A stretch of 64,000 nt of DNA, taken from positions 1,860,001-1,924,000 of the forward strand of contig NZ_CP048834.1 in assembly GCF_012971745.1 (NCBI RefSeq), read 5' to 3'. Positions 47,385-57,355 of this stretch are shown here, in pieces (the stretch's first letter is position 1; each line of letters begins with the position of its first letter). The notes under the pieces were generated by a model that saw only the letters and a list, made by a program, of their open reading frames with translations, ran no database searches and was not told the origin of the DNA. The DNA comes from Starkeya sp. ORNL1. GTDB taxonomy: Bacteria > Pseudomonadota > Alphaproteobacteria > Rhizobiales > Xanthobacteraceae. The translations under genes and the position numbers were made by a program.

Positions 47385-47945
47385 TCAGCCATCGGGCATC
47401 GCCTCGCCGGCGAAGAAGGCGTGCGATCCCCGGTGTGCCGGGACACGTCCTTGCGGCGAGCCGGCAAATGCGGGCAGCGCGTCATTGTGCGCAGTCAGCG
47501 TCTGCGCCAGCAGGTAGCCGTGGCGGTCCGTGAAATCCTGCCGGCACACCAGAGCGTGGCTCCCGAACGAGACAAGCCCCCTCAACGGCACGTTGCGGAT
47601 ATCGTCGAAGGGCGGCCTCGCAAGAAACAGCGCCTCCGCGTTCTCCGTCGCCATGATCGCGACGTCCTGTTGTCCCGTGCCAATGAGGACACCGACACGC
47701 CGGGCGTCCGCCGCGCGCGCCATCCGGGCGCGCGAAGCGGGGAGAAAGCGCGCCAGCACATCGACCGCCGCGCCGGCCAGCGCGCCGGACGTCTCGTCAT
47801 CGCGCTGGCCGACGATCAGCAGGCGGTAGCGCCGATAGATCGACCACATGGCGTCCGGTTCCAGATCGGCGACAGCCGGACCGTGGCCGGCGAGGACGAA
47901 GGCCGCCGCGCCCACGCCCAATGTCAGCAACTCGCGCCGGTCCAT
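47385..47945 (-). CDS. Secreted protein of unknown function, Tat-like signal
   Basis: 186 residues. The N-terminus MDRRELLTLGVGAAAFVLAGHGPAVA is a twin-arginine-like signal peptide. The body has segments reminiscent of periplasmic binding proteins (RRVGVLIGTGQQDVAIMATENAEALFL, LRGLVSFGSHALVCRQDF), but it is short for that class and I cannot assign a family. The start is 3 bp after the acetamidase-family stop, so the pair is co-translated, which suggests a shared periplasmic job. Confidence 0.75.
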   Translation of the reverse strand: MDRRELLTLGVGAAAFVLAGHGPAVADLEPDAMWSIYRRYRLLIVGQRDDETSGALAGAAVDVLARFLPASRARMARAADARRVGVLIGTGQQDVAIMATENAEALFLARPPFDDIRNVPLRGLVSFGSHALVCRQDFTDRHGYLLAQTLTAHNDALPAFAGSPQGRVPAHRGSHAFFAGEAMPDG

Positions 47946-47948
47946 GTC

Positions 47949-49343
47949 TCATTCCTCCTTGAACACGTCGCGATTGAGGATCGCCGTGACGCCCACATTC
48001 GGCACATCGACGACCTGCGAGATGTTGAGGTCGACGGCCACGCTGACCAGAACGTAGGCCTGCTCGCGGGTCAGCCCCCTGGTCTTGACCAGGAAGTCGA
48101 TCATGCTGAGCGTGGCGTTTCGCGCTGCCAGCGTGAGGTCCTCCGAGAGGTTTTCAAGCGGAGCGATCTTCTGGCCACCAAGGTAGGTGGAGAACACCGG
48201 CAATTCGCCCACGGACTTCAGCGGAAGCCCAGTGATCGCGTAGAAACTCGACGGCGCGAGTGACTTGAGCTGGGCGCCGCCCTCGAAGTGCATGGTCGAA
48301 AGCCGCGACGCACCGCCCGGAAGGACCTTGGCCTGCAGCGTCACCCTGGCGCCCATCTCGATGGCCGTGCCGGCCACCTCGCCGCCGCCCATGGCGAAGT
48401 GGACATCGCCGGCGAACAGCCCGCAGCCGTCGATGAAGCAAGGGAACAGCAGCGTGGTGCCGACCACGGTCTCCTTGGCGTCGACATTGCCGCCGTTCTC
48501 GCGCGGCGGAACGGTCCGCACGCATTCGTCCTTCGCCGTCCCATCGACGCCGCAAATATCCGTCGGCAGCGCGTCGACCGGCTGGGGCAGCAGCACCGCA
48601 CCACCCGCCTCGGCCAGCGCCTTCTCCCGCTTCAGCCACTTGTCGAGTTCCGGCTTGTCCGGCAGTACGCCGACCGTGCCCATGAACGCATTCTTGGGAA
48701 CCGCGATACCCGGCATGTCCTTCGAGCGCGCTTCGAGGCCGTTGAGCTCCCAATGGACGATGTACGGATCGGGAAACACATCGCGCAGGAAGCCGAAGCC
48801 CGGCACGATCGTGGTGGTGCCGAATTCATCGGGAGCTATGTCCACCACGGTAACCGCAATCGCGTCCCCGCGCTTTGCCCCCTCGATATGGACGGGTCCG
48901 GTCAGCGGATGGCAGCGGTTGAGATTGACGGCCGCCACATCCGCGGGCGTCGAATTGAAGTCCAGATCGGAATCGAGCCCGTCGCGGGTCTCGAGCACGA
49001 ATTGCTGCCCGGGCATCACATGGGCGACCGGCTTGATCGCGTAGTGAATACGGTTGAAGCAGTTCGGATCGTCTTTGCAGTGCTCGCCCGACTTGGCGAT
49101 GATCACCGGGGCCGGACCCTTGACGTCGCTGGTATCGGCCAATGCCATGGTCCAACTCCCGGCAAGCAACAGAACGGCCAAAGGCACCGTCCTGGCGAAG
49201 CGGGATTTGATTGAACGTCTTTCCGGAAGGCGCGCTTCCATGCGATCGGAGCGGGTGCGCTTTCGCTGCCTGCCGTGCTTGATCGGCTTCTCGTGAAGGC
49301 TCCATTCAGGCGCGCTGTCGGCGTATTCGATGTGCGTGCTCAT
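47949..49343 (-). CDS. Acetamidase/formamidase-family protein with export signal
   Basis: 464 residues; the start at 49343 has AAGGAG six bases upstream. The FmdA/AmdA-type body runs from about residue 75 with HPLTGPVHIEGAKRGDAIAVTVVDI, the segment GTVGVLPDKPELDKW, GGNVDAKETVVGTTLLFPCF and GDVHFAMGGGEVAGTAIEM. Usual family members are cytosolic and about 310-410 residues. Here a basic N-terminus of about 45 residues precedes a hydrophobic stretch (TVPLAVLLLAGSWTMALAD), so the enzyme is probably exported; an internal ATG at 49241 would give a tighter signal peptide. Likely hydrolyses a small amide to ammonia. Confidence 0.88.
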   Translation of the reverse strand: MSTHIEYADSAPEWSLHEKPIKHGRQRKRTRSDRMEARLPERRSIKSRFARTVPLAVLLLAGSWTMALADTSDVKGPAPVIIAKSGEHCKDDPNCFNRIHYAIKPVAHVMPGQQFVLETRDGLDSDLDFNSTPADVAAVNLNRCHPLTGPVHIEGAKRGDAIAVTVVDIAPDEFGTTTIVPGFGFLRDVFPDPYIVHWELNGLEARSKDMPGIAVPKNAFMGTVGVLPDKPELDKWLKREKALAEAGGAVLLPQPVDALPTDICGVDGTAKDECVRTVPPRENGGNVDAKETVVGTTLLFPCFIDGCGLFAGDVHFAMGGGEVAGTAIEMGARVTLQAKVLPGGASRLSTMHFEGGAQLKSLAPSSFYAITGLPLKSVGELPVFSTYLGGQKIAPLENLSEDLTLAARNATLSMIDFLVKTRGLTREQAYVLVSVAVDLNISQVVDVPNVGVTAILNRDVFKEE

Positions 49344-49368
49344 GACGTCTCCTTACATCTGGGAAGTA

Positions 49369-49439
49369 AGGACCCGATCGTGTCGCGCCTTGGCTCAGCC
49401 TGGTAGCTCCAAGAACCACATTGCCTGCTAGTCCATGAT
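49369..49439 (-). promoter_or_regulatory. Copy B of the 71-bp shared promoter element
   Basis: Ungapped partner of 45763-45833, with about 55 of 71 bases identical, located 25 bp upstream of the acetamidase-family start. The distance to the start codon is the same as in copy A within one base, as expected for a functional promoter/operator. The -10 half differs from copy A. The remaining 259 bp up to azoR hold no supported gene. Confidence 0.75.
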
Positions 49440-49698
49440 CGCTTCGGCGCTGCCGGCACGGCGCGTCGTTCTGCGGAAACCATTCATCCGCCTGCACTGG
49501 CCTCGCAGTGCATTGATCTATGCGGGTGAGCAACATGGACCAGTTGCTTAGCCAATTCATGGACCTTGGGCATGAGCCAAGGAGTTTCTAGGTTGTTTCC
49601 TGTCTCGCGCTCCGGGCCGGACATCGCCTGCCGGGCGATCCGGTCTACCGAAAATCGGGCGTGAGCACCGTCACTCAAAGCAGACTGGAGACGAGCAG

Positions 49699-50319
49699 AT
49701 GAAAGAGATCCTGCATGTCAGCTGCAGCCCTCGCGGCAATGCCTCCGAGAGCTACCGGCTGTCGCAAAAGATAATCGACCATTTGATGGAGAGAGAGCCG
49801 GAGGCGATCGTCGTAAAGCGGGCGATCGGCGGCGCCGTCATACCGAATGTCGACGAGAATTACGCGATCTCCCAGCAGTCATCGGCGGATGTCTCCAAAG
49901 ACGGCTCGATGATCTATTCCGAACAGCTCATCCGGGAACTGGAGAGCGCGGACTTCGTGGTCATCAGCACCCCGATGCATAATCTCACCGTGCCCGCCGC
50001 GCTGAAGGCGTGGATCGATCACATCGTTCGCGCGCGCCGGACCTTCAACGTGACCAGCGCTGGAAAAGTCGGCACGCTGCAAGACCGTCCGGTTTATGTC
50101 GCCATCGCATCCGGCGGAAGATTTTCCGGCGAGCGTGCGCGTCAGCCGGATTTTCTCACGCCCTATCTGACGACCATCCTGGGCACCATCGGCCTGCACG
50201 ATTTGACGTTCTTCTCGGTCCAGGGAACGGGATCGGGACCGGATGCCATCGCCCAGTCCAGAGCCATTACCGATCAGCAACTTCAAGCGCATTTCTATTC
50301 GGCGCTGCTGACCTTGTGA
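49699..50319 (+). CDS. azoR: FMN-dependent NADH-azoreductase
   Basis: 206 residues, flavodoxin-like fold. VSCSPRGNASESYRLSQKIIDHL binds FMN phosphate, and STPMHNLTVPAALKAWIDHIVRARRTF with the following ASGGRFSGE loop is the AzoR signature. The enzyme reduces azo compounds and quinones with NADH. It is divergent from the amidase-family operon and followed by an FAD monooxygenase 273 bp on. Confidence 0.9.
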   Translation: MKEILHVSCSPRGNASESYRLSQKIIDHLMEREPEAIVVKRAIGGAVIPNVDENYAISQQSSADVSKDGSMIYSEQLIRELESADFVVISTPMHNLTVPAALKAWIDHIVRARRTFNVTSAGKVGTLQDRPVYVAIASGGRFSGERARQPDFLTPYLTTILGTIGLHDLTFFSVQGTGSGPDAIAQSRAITDQQLQAHFYSALLTL

Positions 50320-50592
50320 TGAGGACAGGTTGTGCAAACAGCCTGGCGATCCCGGGGCGTCGCAGCCATGTGCGTTGCAGAGCAATTGCCACGACGCTAT
50401 ATAACCGGCGTCGGAAAAGGCAGACTTGGTCTGGTAAGCCCAAGTCCTTTCGGTAACGGAAGCTCTGGTCTTTGGCTTCGTGCACGAGATCCCCACGACG
50501 AACATCGGACGCTGCCCAGGCGCCCCATCGTTCGTCCGTGTGGTCCCGAACTCGAGGAACGCTCCGGTCGAACATCGACAAAGGAGTTGTTC

Positions 50593-52140
50593 ATGCACAG
50601 CCATCACCCGGCTCGCCATGATGTCGTGATTGCCGGTGCCGGCCCCGTCGGCCTGTTTCTCGCCTGCGAGCTGCGGCTCGCTGAGCTCTCGGTTCTGGTG
50701 CTGGAGCGGGCCGAAGACCCGCGCTCGCCCCTGAAGCGGCTTCCGTTCGGAATGCGCGGCCTCTCGGCGCCCACCATCGAAGCCTTCTACCGTCGCGGCT
50801 GGCTCGACGACATCGCGGCGCCGCAACGCGCGAAAGATGACCCAAGTAACGGCAGCACTTCGGGCGCCGCACATTGGATGCAACAGGCGCGCCGCCCGGG
50901 CGGCCATTTCGCCGGCATCCAGTTCTACCTGGACAATATCGACACCTCGAAGTGGCAGTACCGCCTGCCAAGTCCAGCCGGCACCAGCATGGCGGTCGAC
51001 ATGGAATCCCTCGAATCCGCCCTGGCCGCTCGCGCAAGCGCGATGGGCGTCGAGATCAGGCGCGGCCTCGGCGTCGAGGACCTCAGCCAGTCGGACGAAG
51101 ACGTGACCATTCGCGCCGGCGGCGAGAGCTTTCGCGCGCGCTGGCTGGTCGGTTGTGACGGCGGCCGCAGCACGGTGCGCAAGGCTGCCGGCTTCGAGTT
51201 CGCCGGCACCGATCCCGAGTTCACCGGCTATTCCGTCGACGTCGAGATGGCCGATCCGGACAAGCTCCGCCCAGGCCGTCACTACACGCCGACGGGCATG
51301 TATACGTACTCGGCGCCCGGGACCATCGCGATGGTCGACTTCGACGGCGGCGCGTTCCACCGCAACCAGCCGATCACGCGCGAGCATGTGCAGGGGGTCT
51401 TGCGCCGGGTTTCCGGCACGGACGTCACCCTGAGGGCCCTCCGGCTTGCCACCACCTGGACGGACCGTGCCTGCCAGGCGACAGCCTACCGCAACGGACG
51501 GGTGCTGCTCGCCGGCGACGCCGCGCACATCCATTCTCCTTTGGGTGGCCAAGGGCTCAATCTCGGGCTCGGCGACGCGATGAACCTCGGCTGGAAGCTG
51601 GCCGCGACCATCCGCGGCAACGCGCCGGCCGGTCTGCTCGACAGCTATGCGAGCGAACGCCATCCGGTGGGGGCGCAGGTTCTCGACTGGTCGCGCGCCC
51701 AAGTCGCGCTCATGCGGCCGAACCGGAGTTCGCGCGCGCTCGAAGCCATCATCCGCGATCTCATCGACACGCGCGACGGCGCGACCTACTTCGCCGAGCG
51801 CGTGTGGGGAGTTTCCCTCCGCTACGATCTTGGCGGCAGCCACCCGCTCATGGGCCGCGGCGTTCCCGACTTCGAACTGGTCGACGGTACGAAAATCGGC
51901 GATCTGATGAGCGAGGGGAGAGGTCTGTTGCTGGACTTTGACTCGCGTGCACCGTTGCGGGCACTCGCCAGCCGGTGGAGTGGGCGGATCACCTACGTCG
52001 CAGGCGACGCCAGGGATCGGTTGGGGTTGAGCGCTGTGCTGGTGCGCCCCGATGGTTTCGTTGCCTTCGCCAGCGAGGACGCGCCTGACGACGAGGAAAT
52101 TGCCCGAGCCGCGTCGCGATGGTTCGGCGAACCCGGATAG
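50593..52140 (+). CDS. FAD-dependent aromatic monooxygenase (PheA/TfdB family)
   Basis: 515 residues from the ATG at 50593, which has AAGGAG nine bases upstream. It has DVVIAGAGPVGLFLACEL for the FAD ADP part, the middle motif LVGCDGGRSTVRKAAGF, and RVLLAGDAAHIHSPLGGQGLNLGLGDAMNLGWKLA. It hydroxylates an aromatic or polyketide substrate with NAD(P)H; some homologues inactivate rifampicin. Substrate unknown. The 273-bp gap before it holds no clear gene. Confidence 0.9.
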   Translation: MHSHHPARHDVVIAGAGPVGLFLACELRLAELSVLVLERAEDPRSPLKRLPFGMRGLSAPTIEAFYRRGWLDDIAAPQRAKDDPSNGSTSGAAHWMQQARRPGGHFAGIQFYLDNIDTSKWQYRLPSPAGTSMAVDMESLESALAARASAMGVEIRRGLGVEDLSQSDEDVTIRAGGESFRARWLVGCDGGRSTVRKAAGFEFAGTDPEFTGYSVDVEMADPDKLRPGRHYTPTGMYTYSAPGTIAMVDFDGGAFHRNQPITREHVQGVLRRVSGTDVTLRALRLATTWTDRACQATAYRNGRVLLAGDAAHIHSPLGGQGLNLGLGDAMNLGWKLAATIRGNAPAGLLDSYASERHPVGAQVLDWSRAQVALMRPNRSSRALEAIIRDLIDTRDGATYFAERVWGVSLRYDLGGSHPLMGRGVPDFELVDGTKIGDLMSEGRGLLLDFDSRAPLRALASRWSGRITYVAGDARDRLGLSAVLVRPDGFVAFASEDAPDDEEIARAASRWFGEPG

Positions 52141-52237
52141 GTGCGTGAACCCGCCCGGGTGCTGTCCGCCTGAGACCGCAGCCGGTGCATAAGATCGAGG
52201 GCTTCAGGAAGCCGACAACGGATAGAGAGCCGTCCAG

Positions 52238-52819
52238 ATGACAACGCGTTCCATCAAGACCATCGCCGTATTCTGCGGATCGAACTTCGGTGCTTCCGAC
52301 GACTTTGCCGAGGGAGCGCGCGCGCTCGGCCGGGCTTTGGGCGAAGCCGGGATCACCATGGTCTATGGCGGAACGACCAAGGGTCTGATGGGCGTCGTCG
52401 CAGAGGCCGCGCTGGCTTCCGGCGGCGGCGTGCATGGCGTCATCACGCAGAGCCTGCACCAGCGCGGGCACTCGCATGCCGGCCTGACCCGGCACGAAAT
52501 CGTGCCGACCCTGCGCAGCCGGAAAGAGCGCATGGCCGAGCTGGCCGATGCCTTCATCGCGATGCCCGGAGGCATCGGGACCATGGAAGAACTCATGGAA
52601 GTCTGGACCATGAACCAGCTGTCGGAGATCGACAAACCGGTAGGTCTCCTGAACACCGCCGGGTTCTTCACAGCGTTCCTGGAGTTCATCGACCATATGG
52701 TCGAGACCAAATTCCTGCCCGCGGCACATCGTCATTCGATATCGGTGGATGCAGACGCGAATACCCTGATCGACAAGCTGCGCAACTATGCGCGCGTCGA
52801 TGTGCCCAAGTGGCTGTAG
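52238..52819 (+). CDS. LOG-family cytokinin riboside 5'-monophosphate phosphoribohydrolase
   Basis: 193 residues. The catalytic signature PGGIGTMEE is at residues 110-118 and the RKERM segment at 95-99. The N-terminal nucleotide fold is VFCGSNFGASDDF. LOG proteins release free cytokinin bases or, more generally, hydrolyse nucleoside monophosphates. The gene converges on the large regulator. Confidence 0.92.
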   Translation: MTTRSIKTIAVFCGSNFGASDDFAEGARALGRALGEAGITMVYGGTTKGLMGVVAEAALASGGGVHGVITQSLHQRGHSHAGLTRHEIVPTLRSRKERMAELADAFIAMPGGIGTMEELMEVWTMNQLSEIDKPVGLLNTAGFFTAFLEFIDHMVETKFLPAAHRHSISVDADANTLIDKLRNYARVDVPKWL

Positions 52820-52831
52820 AAGCTGCCCGAC

Positions 52832-55687
52832 CTAGCGCGGCGTGGCCAGCAGCTGCTCGGCGGCCTTCAAATCCGCAGTGCCCACGCCTTCCACGAATTG
52901 CGCGAATACCGGCTGCAACAGCGCGCGGGCGCTGTCGATTTCTCCTGTGCCGGTCATCAGCGCCGCCATGTCGATTGCGCTTCGCAGCTCCCAGGCCCGC
53001 GCGCCCTGGCTCCGGCTCAGCTCCAGTGCCTGCATGAGGCAGGCGCGGGCCTCATTGCGATTGGATTCCGGCAGCTGGAGGAGAAGGCTTGCCTTCTTCC
53101 GCAGCAACTCGGGAAGGTACAATCGGTTGCCGTTCGTCTCGACCTGGCCGAGCGACTCGTCGATCAGCGCAATGGCTTCATCGACCTGCCCGATCGCGGC
53201 CAGTCCGCCGGCCAGCGAGAGGTTGAGCTCGGTCGAGAGCAATTCGTAGGGCGCCGCGTGCAGCTTCTGAAGCGAGCTCCGCAGGCCCTCGACCCCGGCT
53301 GCAGCGTCGCCGCGACGGATCGCGACTTCGCTCCGGAAGCCGCGACCGACCAGCAGATAAGGCGCCATGGAGTGGGTCTCGGCGCGGGCGATGAGCCTGT
53401 CGATATAGGCCTCGGCACTCCTCACGTCGCCGGTCCACAGGAACACCGATATCGCCCAGACCAGCGCGATCGCCAGCGTCAGGGAATGATCCATGGCGGC
53501 CGCTTCCTCGACGGCTTGCCGGGCGCATGCCATGGCCTGATCCGGGTGGCCTTGCAGCCAGAGGTTTCTCGCCAGAATAGCCCGCGCCAGGATCTTGCCT
53601 TCGAAGCCGAGATAGATCGTGGTGGTTCGCTGGGAGCGCGGCCCACGATCCAGCGCCGCCTCGAGCTCGGTGCGCGCTTCGGCAAGGTCACCGCGAAGGT
53701 GAAGCGAAATCCCCAGAATGGCGTGTGCCAGGGCAATCGCGACCGGATCCTCCAGCGTCGCGGCGATGGCGGAACAGCTTCTGGCGAATTGGAGAGCCGC
53801 CGTGAAGTTTCCGGTCCGCAGATGGAACATGTTGAGCGGACCCAGCAGATGCACCTGATCGAGCGCATCGCCGCGTTCCCCGGCGATTGCGAAGCTTCTT
53901 TCCAGGGCTATACGTGCCGCACCGCGCCCTCCCCGCGTGAACATCAGGGACACGCCGAGGGCCGCCTGAAGATGCATCTCGTCGAGCCCGCCGAGGGCGG
54001 CATCGTCAAGAGCGAAGATCGCGCGCTCGGACCAGCGATGGCATTCCGGCAGCAGGGACATCGCCAGGAACACCGGCGCGGCAGCGACGGCGAGGCCGAT
54101 GCCGATGTCGGTGTTCCCGTTCGTGCCGAAGCACCAATCCAGGGCGGCGCGGACATTGTTGATGGCGGCGAAATGCGGGGTGCGCTCCTCGCCGGTCGCA
54201 AGGTTCGGCCATTCGATCCCGGTCTGCTCCAGCCAGCGTCGATAATAGGCGGCGTGGCGCACGGCCACGTCGGCAGCCTCGGCCTCATCGATCCTGATAT
54301 CGAGGACATAGGCGCGCGTGGTGTCGAGCAGGCGATAGCGCACCATCGCCCCGATCGGACGCGTCGCCACGATCGATTTGGCGACGAGACTGTCCATGGC
54401 GCCAAGGACGGTCGCCCGGTCGAGGGTGGCGCTGGTGACCACTTCCAGCACCGCATCGAGCGTGAAATGGCCGACGAATACGGCGAGCCGGCGCAGCACC
54501 ACGCGTTCGAGTTCGGTGAGGAGCCCGAAGCTCCAGTCCAGCGTGGCCTGCAAGGTCTTCTGGCGCGGCGGCGCGGTTCGCGACCCCAGCCAAAGCAGCG
54601 TCAGGCGCTGATCGAGCAGCGCGGCCGTCTGTTGCAGGCCGTGGGATTCGACGCGCCTGGCCGCCAGTTCGATCGCCAGCGCCACGCCGTCGAGCTTTCG
54701 GCAGATGCTGGCGACCAGCAGCGCCTCGGCATCGCTGATGTCCAGACGCGCGCCGCTTGCGACCGCGCGCTCCACGAACAATTGCGTGGCCGGGAACGCC
54801 TGGACCATCGCCGCGGTGAGCCCAGGCTCGTCCGGCGGATAGGCGAGCGCATCCAGCCGATAGATCTGCTCGCTCTCGACCCGAAGCGCCTCGCGGCTGG
54901 TCGCCAATATGTGCACCTGTGGTGCCGCGTCGATGATGCTCGCAGCCAGGCTCGCCACCACGTCGACGACATGCTCGCATGTATCGAGGATCAGCAGGAT
55001 GCGCTTGTCGCGCAGATAGGCGATCAGATTGGGCGTCGCGTCATTCGATTGAACCGACAGCCCGAGCATCGAGGCCATGGCGGTCGTCACCAGGCCGGGA
55101 TCGCCGAGCATGCCGAGATCGACGAACAGCACGGCTCCCGAGAAGGCGTCGACCAGATGATGTCCGACGGCTATGGCGACGGTGGTCTTGCCGACCCCGC
55201 CGGCGCCGACGACGGTGACGAAGCGTGACGCGTTCAGCCGAGCCGACAGCTTGAGGACATCGTCATCGCGTCCGACCATCCTGCCCAGGCGAGTGGGAAG
55301 ATTTGCGTGCGGAAAATGGGCGGCGACGGGCGCATCGTCACTGCCGCCGCCCGTTCGCGAGACCGATGCGACGAAGCAATAGCCCCGCCCTGGCAGGGTC
55401 GTGATGTAGCGCGCGCCGTCCTGGCCATCGCCCAGCGCCTTGCGGAGGCTGGCGATGTGAAATCTCAGGCTGCCTTCTTCGACCACGACATCGGGCCAGA
55501 CCCGCGACAGCAGATCCTTCTTGCTGACGACTTCGTTCGGCGCGGAAATCAGGACGACGAGAAGGTCGAGGGCGCGCGCGCCCAACTCCACGGGCGCCCC
55601 CGCCTTGGTGAGCAGCCGTTCGTTCGCAACCAGATGGAAAGGACCAAACGACACTCCGTCCTTGGTCTGAACTGCCGCTGTCGTCAT
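52832..55687 (-). CDS. Large regulator: OmpR-type wHTH, ATPase, TPR-like repeats
   Basis: 951 residues. An N-terminal winged helix (about 10-105, SFGPFHLVANERLLTKAGAPVELGARALDLLVVL to GRGYCFVASV) is followed by a STAND-type NTPase with Walker A GAGGVGKTT (about 160-168) and Walker B RILLILDTCEHV. The C-terminal half consists of helical, TPR-like repeats. Such proteins act as ATP-driven ligand-responsive activators. It is divergent from the epoxide hydrolase gene with 278 bp between, making that cluster the likely target. Confidence 0.9.
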   Translation of the reverse strand: MTTAAVQTKDGVSFGPFHLVANERLLTKAGAPVELGARALDLLVVLISAPNEVVSKKDLLSRVWPDVVVEEGSLRFHIASLRKALGDGQDGARYITTLPGRGYCFVASVSRTGGGSDDAPVAAHFPHANLPTRLGRMVGRDDDVLKLSARLNASRFVTVVGAGGVGKTTVAIAVGHHLVDAFSGAVLFVDLGMLGDPGLVTTAMASMLGLSVQSNDATPNLIAYLRDKRILLILDTCEHVVDVVASLAASIIDAAPQVHILATSREALRVESEQIYRLDALAYPPDEPGLTAAMVQAFPATQLFVERAVASGARLDISDAEALLVASICRKLDGVALAIELAARRVESHGLQQTAALLDQRLTLLWLGSRTAPPRQKTLQATLDWSFGLLTELERVVLRRLAVFVGHFTLDAVLEVVTSATLDRATVLGAMDSLVAKSIVATRPIGAMVRYRLLDTTRAYVLDIRIDEAEAADVAVRHAAYYRRWLEQTGIEWPNLATGEERTPHFAAINNVRAALDWCFGTNGNTDIGIGLAVAAAPVFLAMSLLPECHRWSERAIFALDDAALGGLDEMHLQAALGVSLMFTRGGRGAARIALERSFAIAGERGDALDQVHLLGPLNMFHLRTGNFTAALQFARSCSAIAATLEDPVAIALAHAILGISLHLRGDLAEARTELEAALDRGPRSQRTTTIYLGFEGKILARAILARNLWLQGHPDQAMACARQAVEEAAAMDHSLTLAIALVWAISVFLWTGDVRSAEAYIDRLIARAETHSMAPYLLVGRGFRSEVAIRRGDAAAGVEGLRSSLQKLHAAPYELLSTELNLSLAGGLAAIGQVDEAIALIDESLGQVETNGNRLYLPELLRKKASLLLQLPESNRNEARACLMQALELSRSQGARAWELRSAIDMAALMTGTGEIDSARALLQPVFAQFVEGVGTADLKAAEQLLATPR

Positions 55688-55965
55688 GGCGTCTTCTTTC
55701 GGAGCCGCCTGCCACCAAGCTGATAGCCTAAGTCAAGTACTGCACCGGCACCATAGAGCCCTATCCGCTCGGATGGAATCATCCGAGCGACAGGATAGTG
55801 CTCTCGATTCAACACGCTGGAGTATGTTCCGGGCGAACGGTTGCACGACGGGCACCGGCACTGACGGCGACTAACAGCGGACTCACAACACATAACGGGA
55901 GATCTCCGTCCCGAGGGCATAGGTGTTGGGCAGCACCGAGCATCCCACGCTCCCAGGAGAGACCC

Positions 55966-57291
55966 ATGGTTACGATCAGGACTCCCGAACATATCGACCA
56001 GGACCGTCGCCTGCTCTTGAGCACGACCGCAATGGGCATTGCCGCCGCAGGTGCTGCAAGCCTGTTCCCGTCGCCCTCGCTCGCCGCCGCGGCGGGCGAC
56101 CAGATTCGCCCGTTCACCATCAGCTTCCCGCCGGAGGACGTCGCCGATCTGCGCCGGCGCGTGGCCGCAACCCGCTGGCCGGACAAGGAGACGGTCACGG
56201 ACACCACGCAGGGCGTGCAACTCGCGACCGCCCGCAAGCTCGCGCAGTATTGGGCGAGCGACTATGACTGGAGCAAATGCGAGGCGCAGTTGAAGGCGCT
56301 GCCGAACTTCGTCACCGAGATCGACGGGCTCGACATTCACTTCATCCATGTCCGCTCGAAGCACGACAAGGCGCTGCCGGTGATCATCACCCACGGCTGG
56401 CCCGGCTCGATCATCGAGCAGATCAAGATCATCGCGCCGCTCACCGATCCCACGGCGCATGGCGGCAGCGCAGCGGACGCGTTCGACGTGGTGATCCCCT
56501 CGCTGCCCGGCTACGGCTTCTCCGGCAAGCCGACGGCGCCCGGCTGGACGCCGGTCCGCATCGCCAAGGCCTGGGCGACGCTGATGCAGCGCCTCGGCTA
56601 CACCAAGTACGTCGCGCAGGGCGGCGACTGGGGCAACGCCGTAACCGAGCTGATGGCGGTGCAGGAACCGCCGGGATTGCTCGGCATCCACACCAACATG
56701 GCGGCCACCGTCCCTGCCGACATCTCGAAGGCGCTCGCCGCCGGCGGCCCGCCGCCTGCCGGCCTGTCGCCGGACGAAAAGCGCGCCTGGGATCAGCTCG
56801 ACGATTTCTACAAGAACGGGCTGGGCTATGCGATCGAGATGAACAACCGCCCGCAGACGCTCTACGGCATCGTGGACTCGCCGGTCGGACTGGCGGCCTG
56901 GATGCTCGACCACGACATTCGCAGCTACGAGCTGATCGCCGGCGTGTTCGACGGCAAGTCCGAGGGCCTGACGCGCGACGACATCCTCGACAATGTCACC
57001 CTGTACTGGCTGACCAACACCCCGATCTCCTCGGCGCGCCTCTATTGGGACAATGCGCACTTTCCGACGGGAGGCTTCTTCGACCCCCGCGGCATCAAGA
57101 TCCCGGTCGCCGTGAGCGCCTTCCCGGACGAGATCTACCAGGCGCCGCAGAGCTGGGCGCAGAAGGCGTATCCGAAGCTGATCCATTACAACCGGCTGCC
57201 CAAGGGCGGCCACTTCGCCGCCTGGGAACAGCCCGCGGCCTTCACCGCCGAGCTCAGGACGTCATTCCGTCCGCTGCGCCAGCAAATCTGA
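55966..57291 (+). CDS. Exported epoxide hydrolase (EHN/alpha-beta hydrolase)
   Basis: 441 residues from the ATG at 55966 (GGAGA upstream). A Tat-like signal, DRRLLLSTTAMGIAAAGAASLF, is at residues 13-34. The epoxide hydrolase N-terminal domain begins RPFTISFPPEDVADLRRRVAATRWP, then the oxyanion motif HGWP, nucleophile D221 in GGDWGN and catalytic H416 in GGHFAAWE. It opens epoxides to diols. An exported form is less common than the cytosolic one. Confidence 0.9.
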   Translation: MVTIRTPEHIDQDRRLLLSTTAMGIAAAGAASLFPSPSLAAAAGDQIRPFTISFPPEDVADLRRRVAATRWPDKETVTDTTQGVQLATARKLAQYWASDYDWSKCEAQLKALPNFVTEIDGLDIHFIHVRSKHDKALPVIITHGWPGSIIEQIKIIAPLTDPTAHGGSAADAFDVVIPSLPGYGFSGKPTAPGWTPVRIAKAWATLMQRLGYTKYVAQGGDWGNAVTELMAVQEPPGLLGIHTNMAATVPADISKALAAGGPPPAGLSPDEKRAWDQLDDFYKNGLGYAIEMNNRPQTLYGIVDSPVGLAAWMLDHDIRSYELIAGVFDGKSEGLTRDDILDNVTLYWLTNTPISSARLYWDNAHFPTGGFFDPRGIKIPVAVSAFPDEIYQAPQSWAQKAYPKLIHYNRLPKGGHFAAWEQPAAFTAELRTSFRPLRQQI

Positions 57292-57355
57292 ACCGGACGG
57301 GGCGGCCGAGGCTCAGGTCAGGCTCAGGGCCACCCGCATGGAAAAGGAAACGACC

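Noticed and set aside
52898..55228. 776-codon open frame antisense to the large regulator
   Set aside because: The minus-strand protein has a clear wHTH and Walker motifs; the antisense frame has no recognisable domain.
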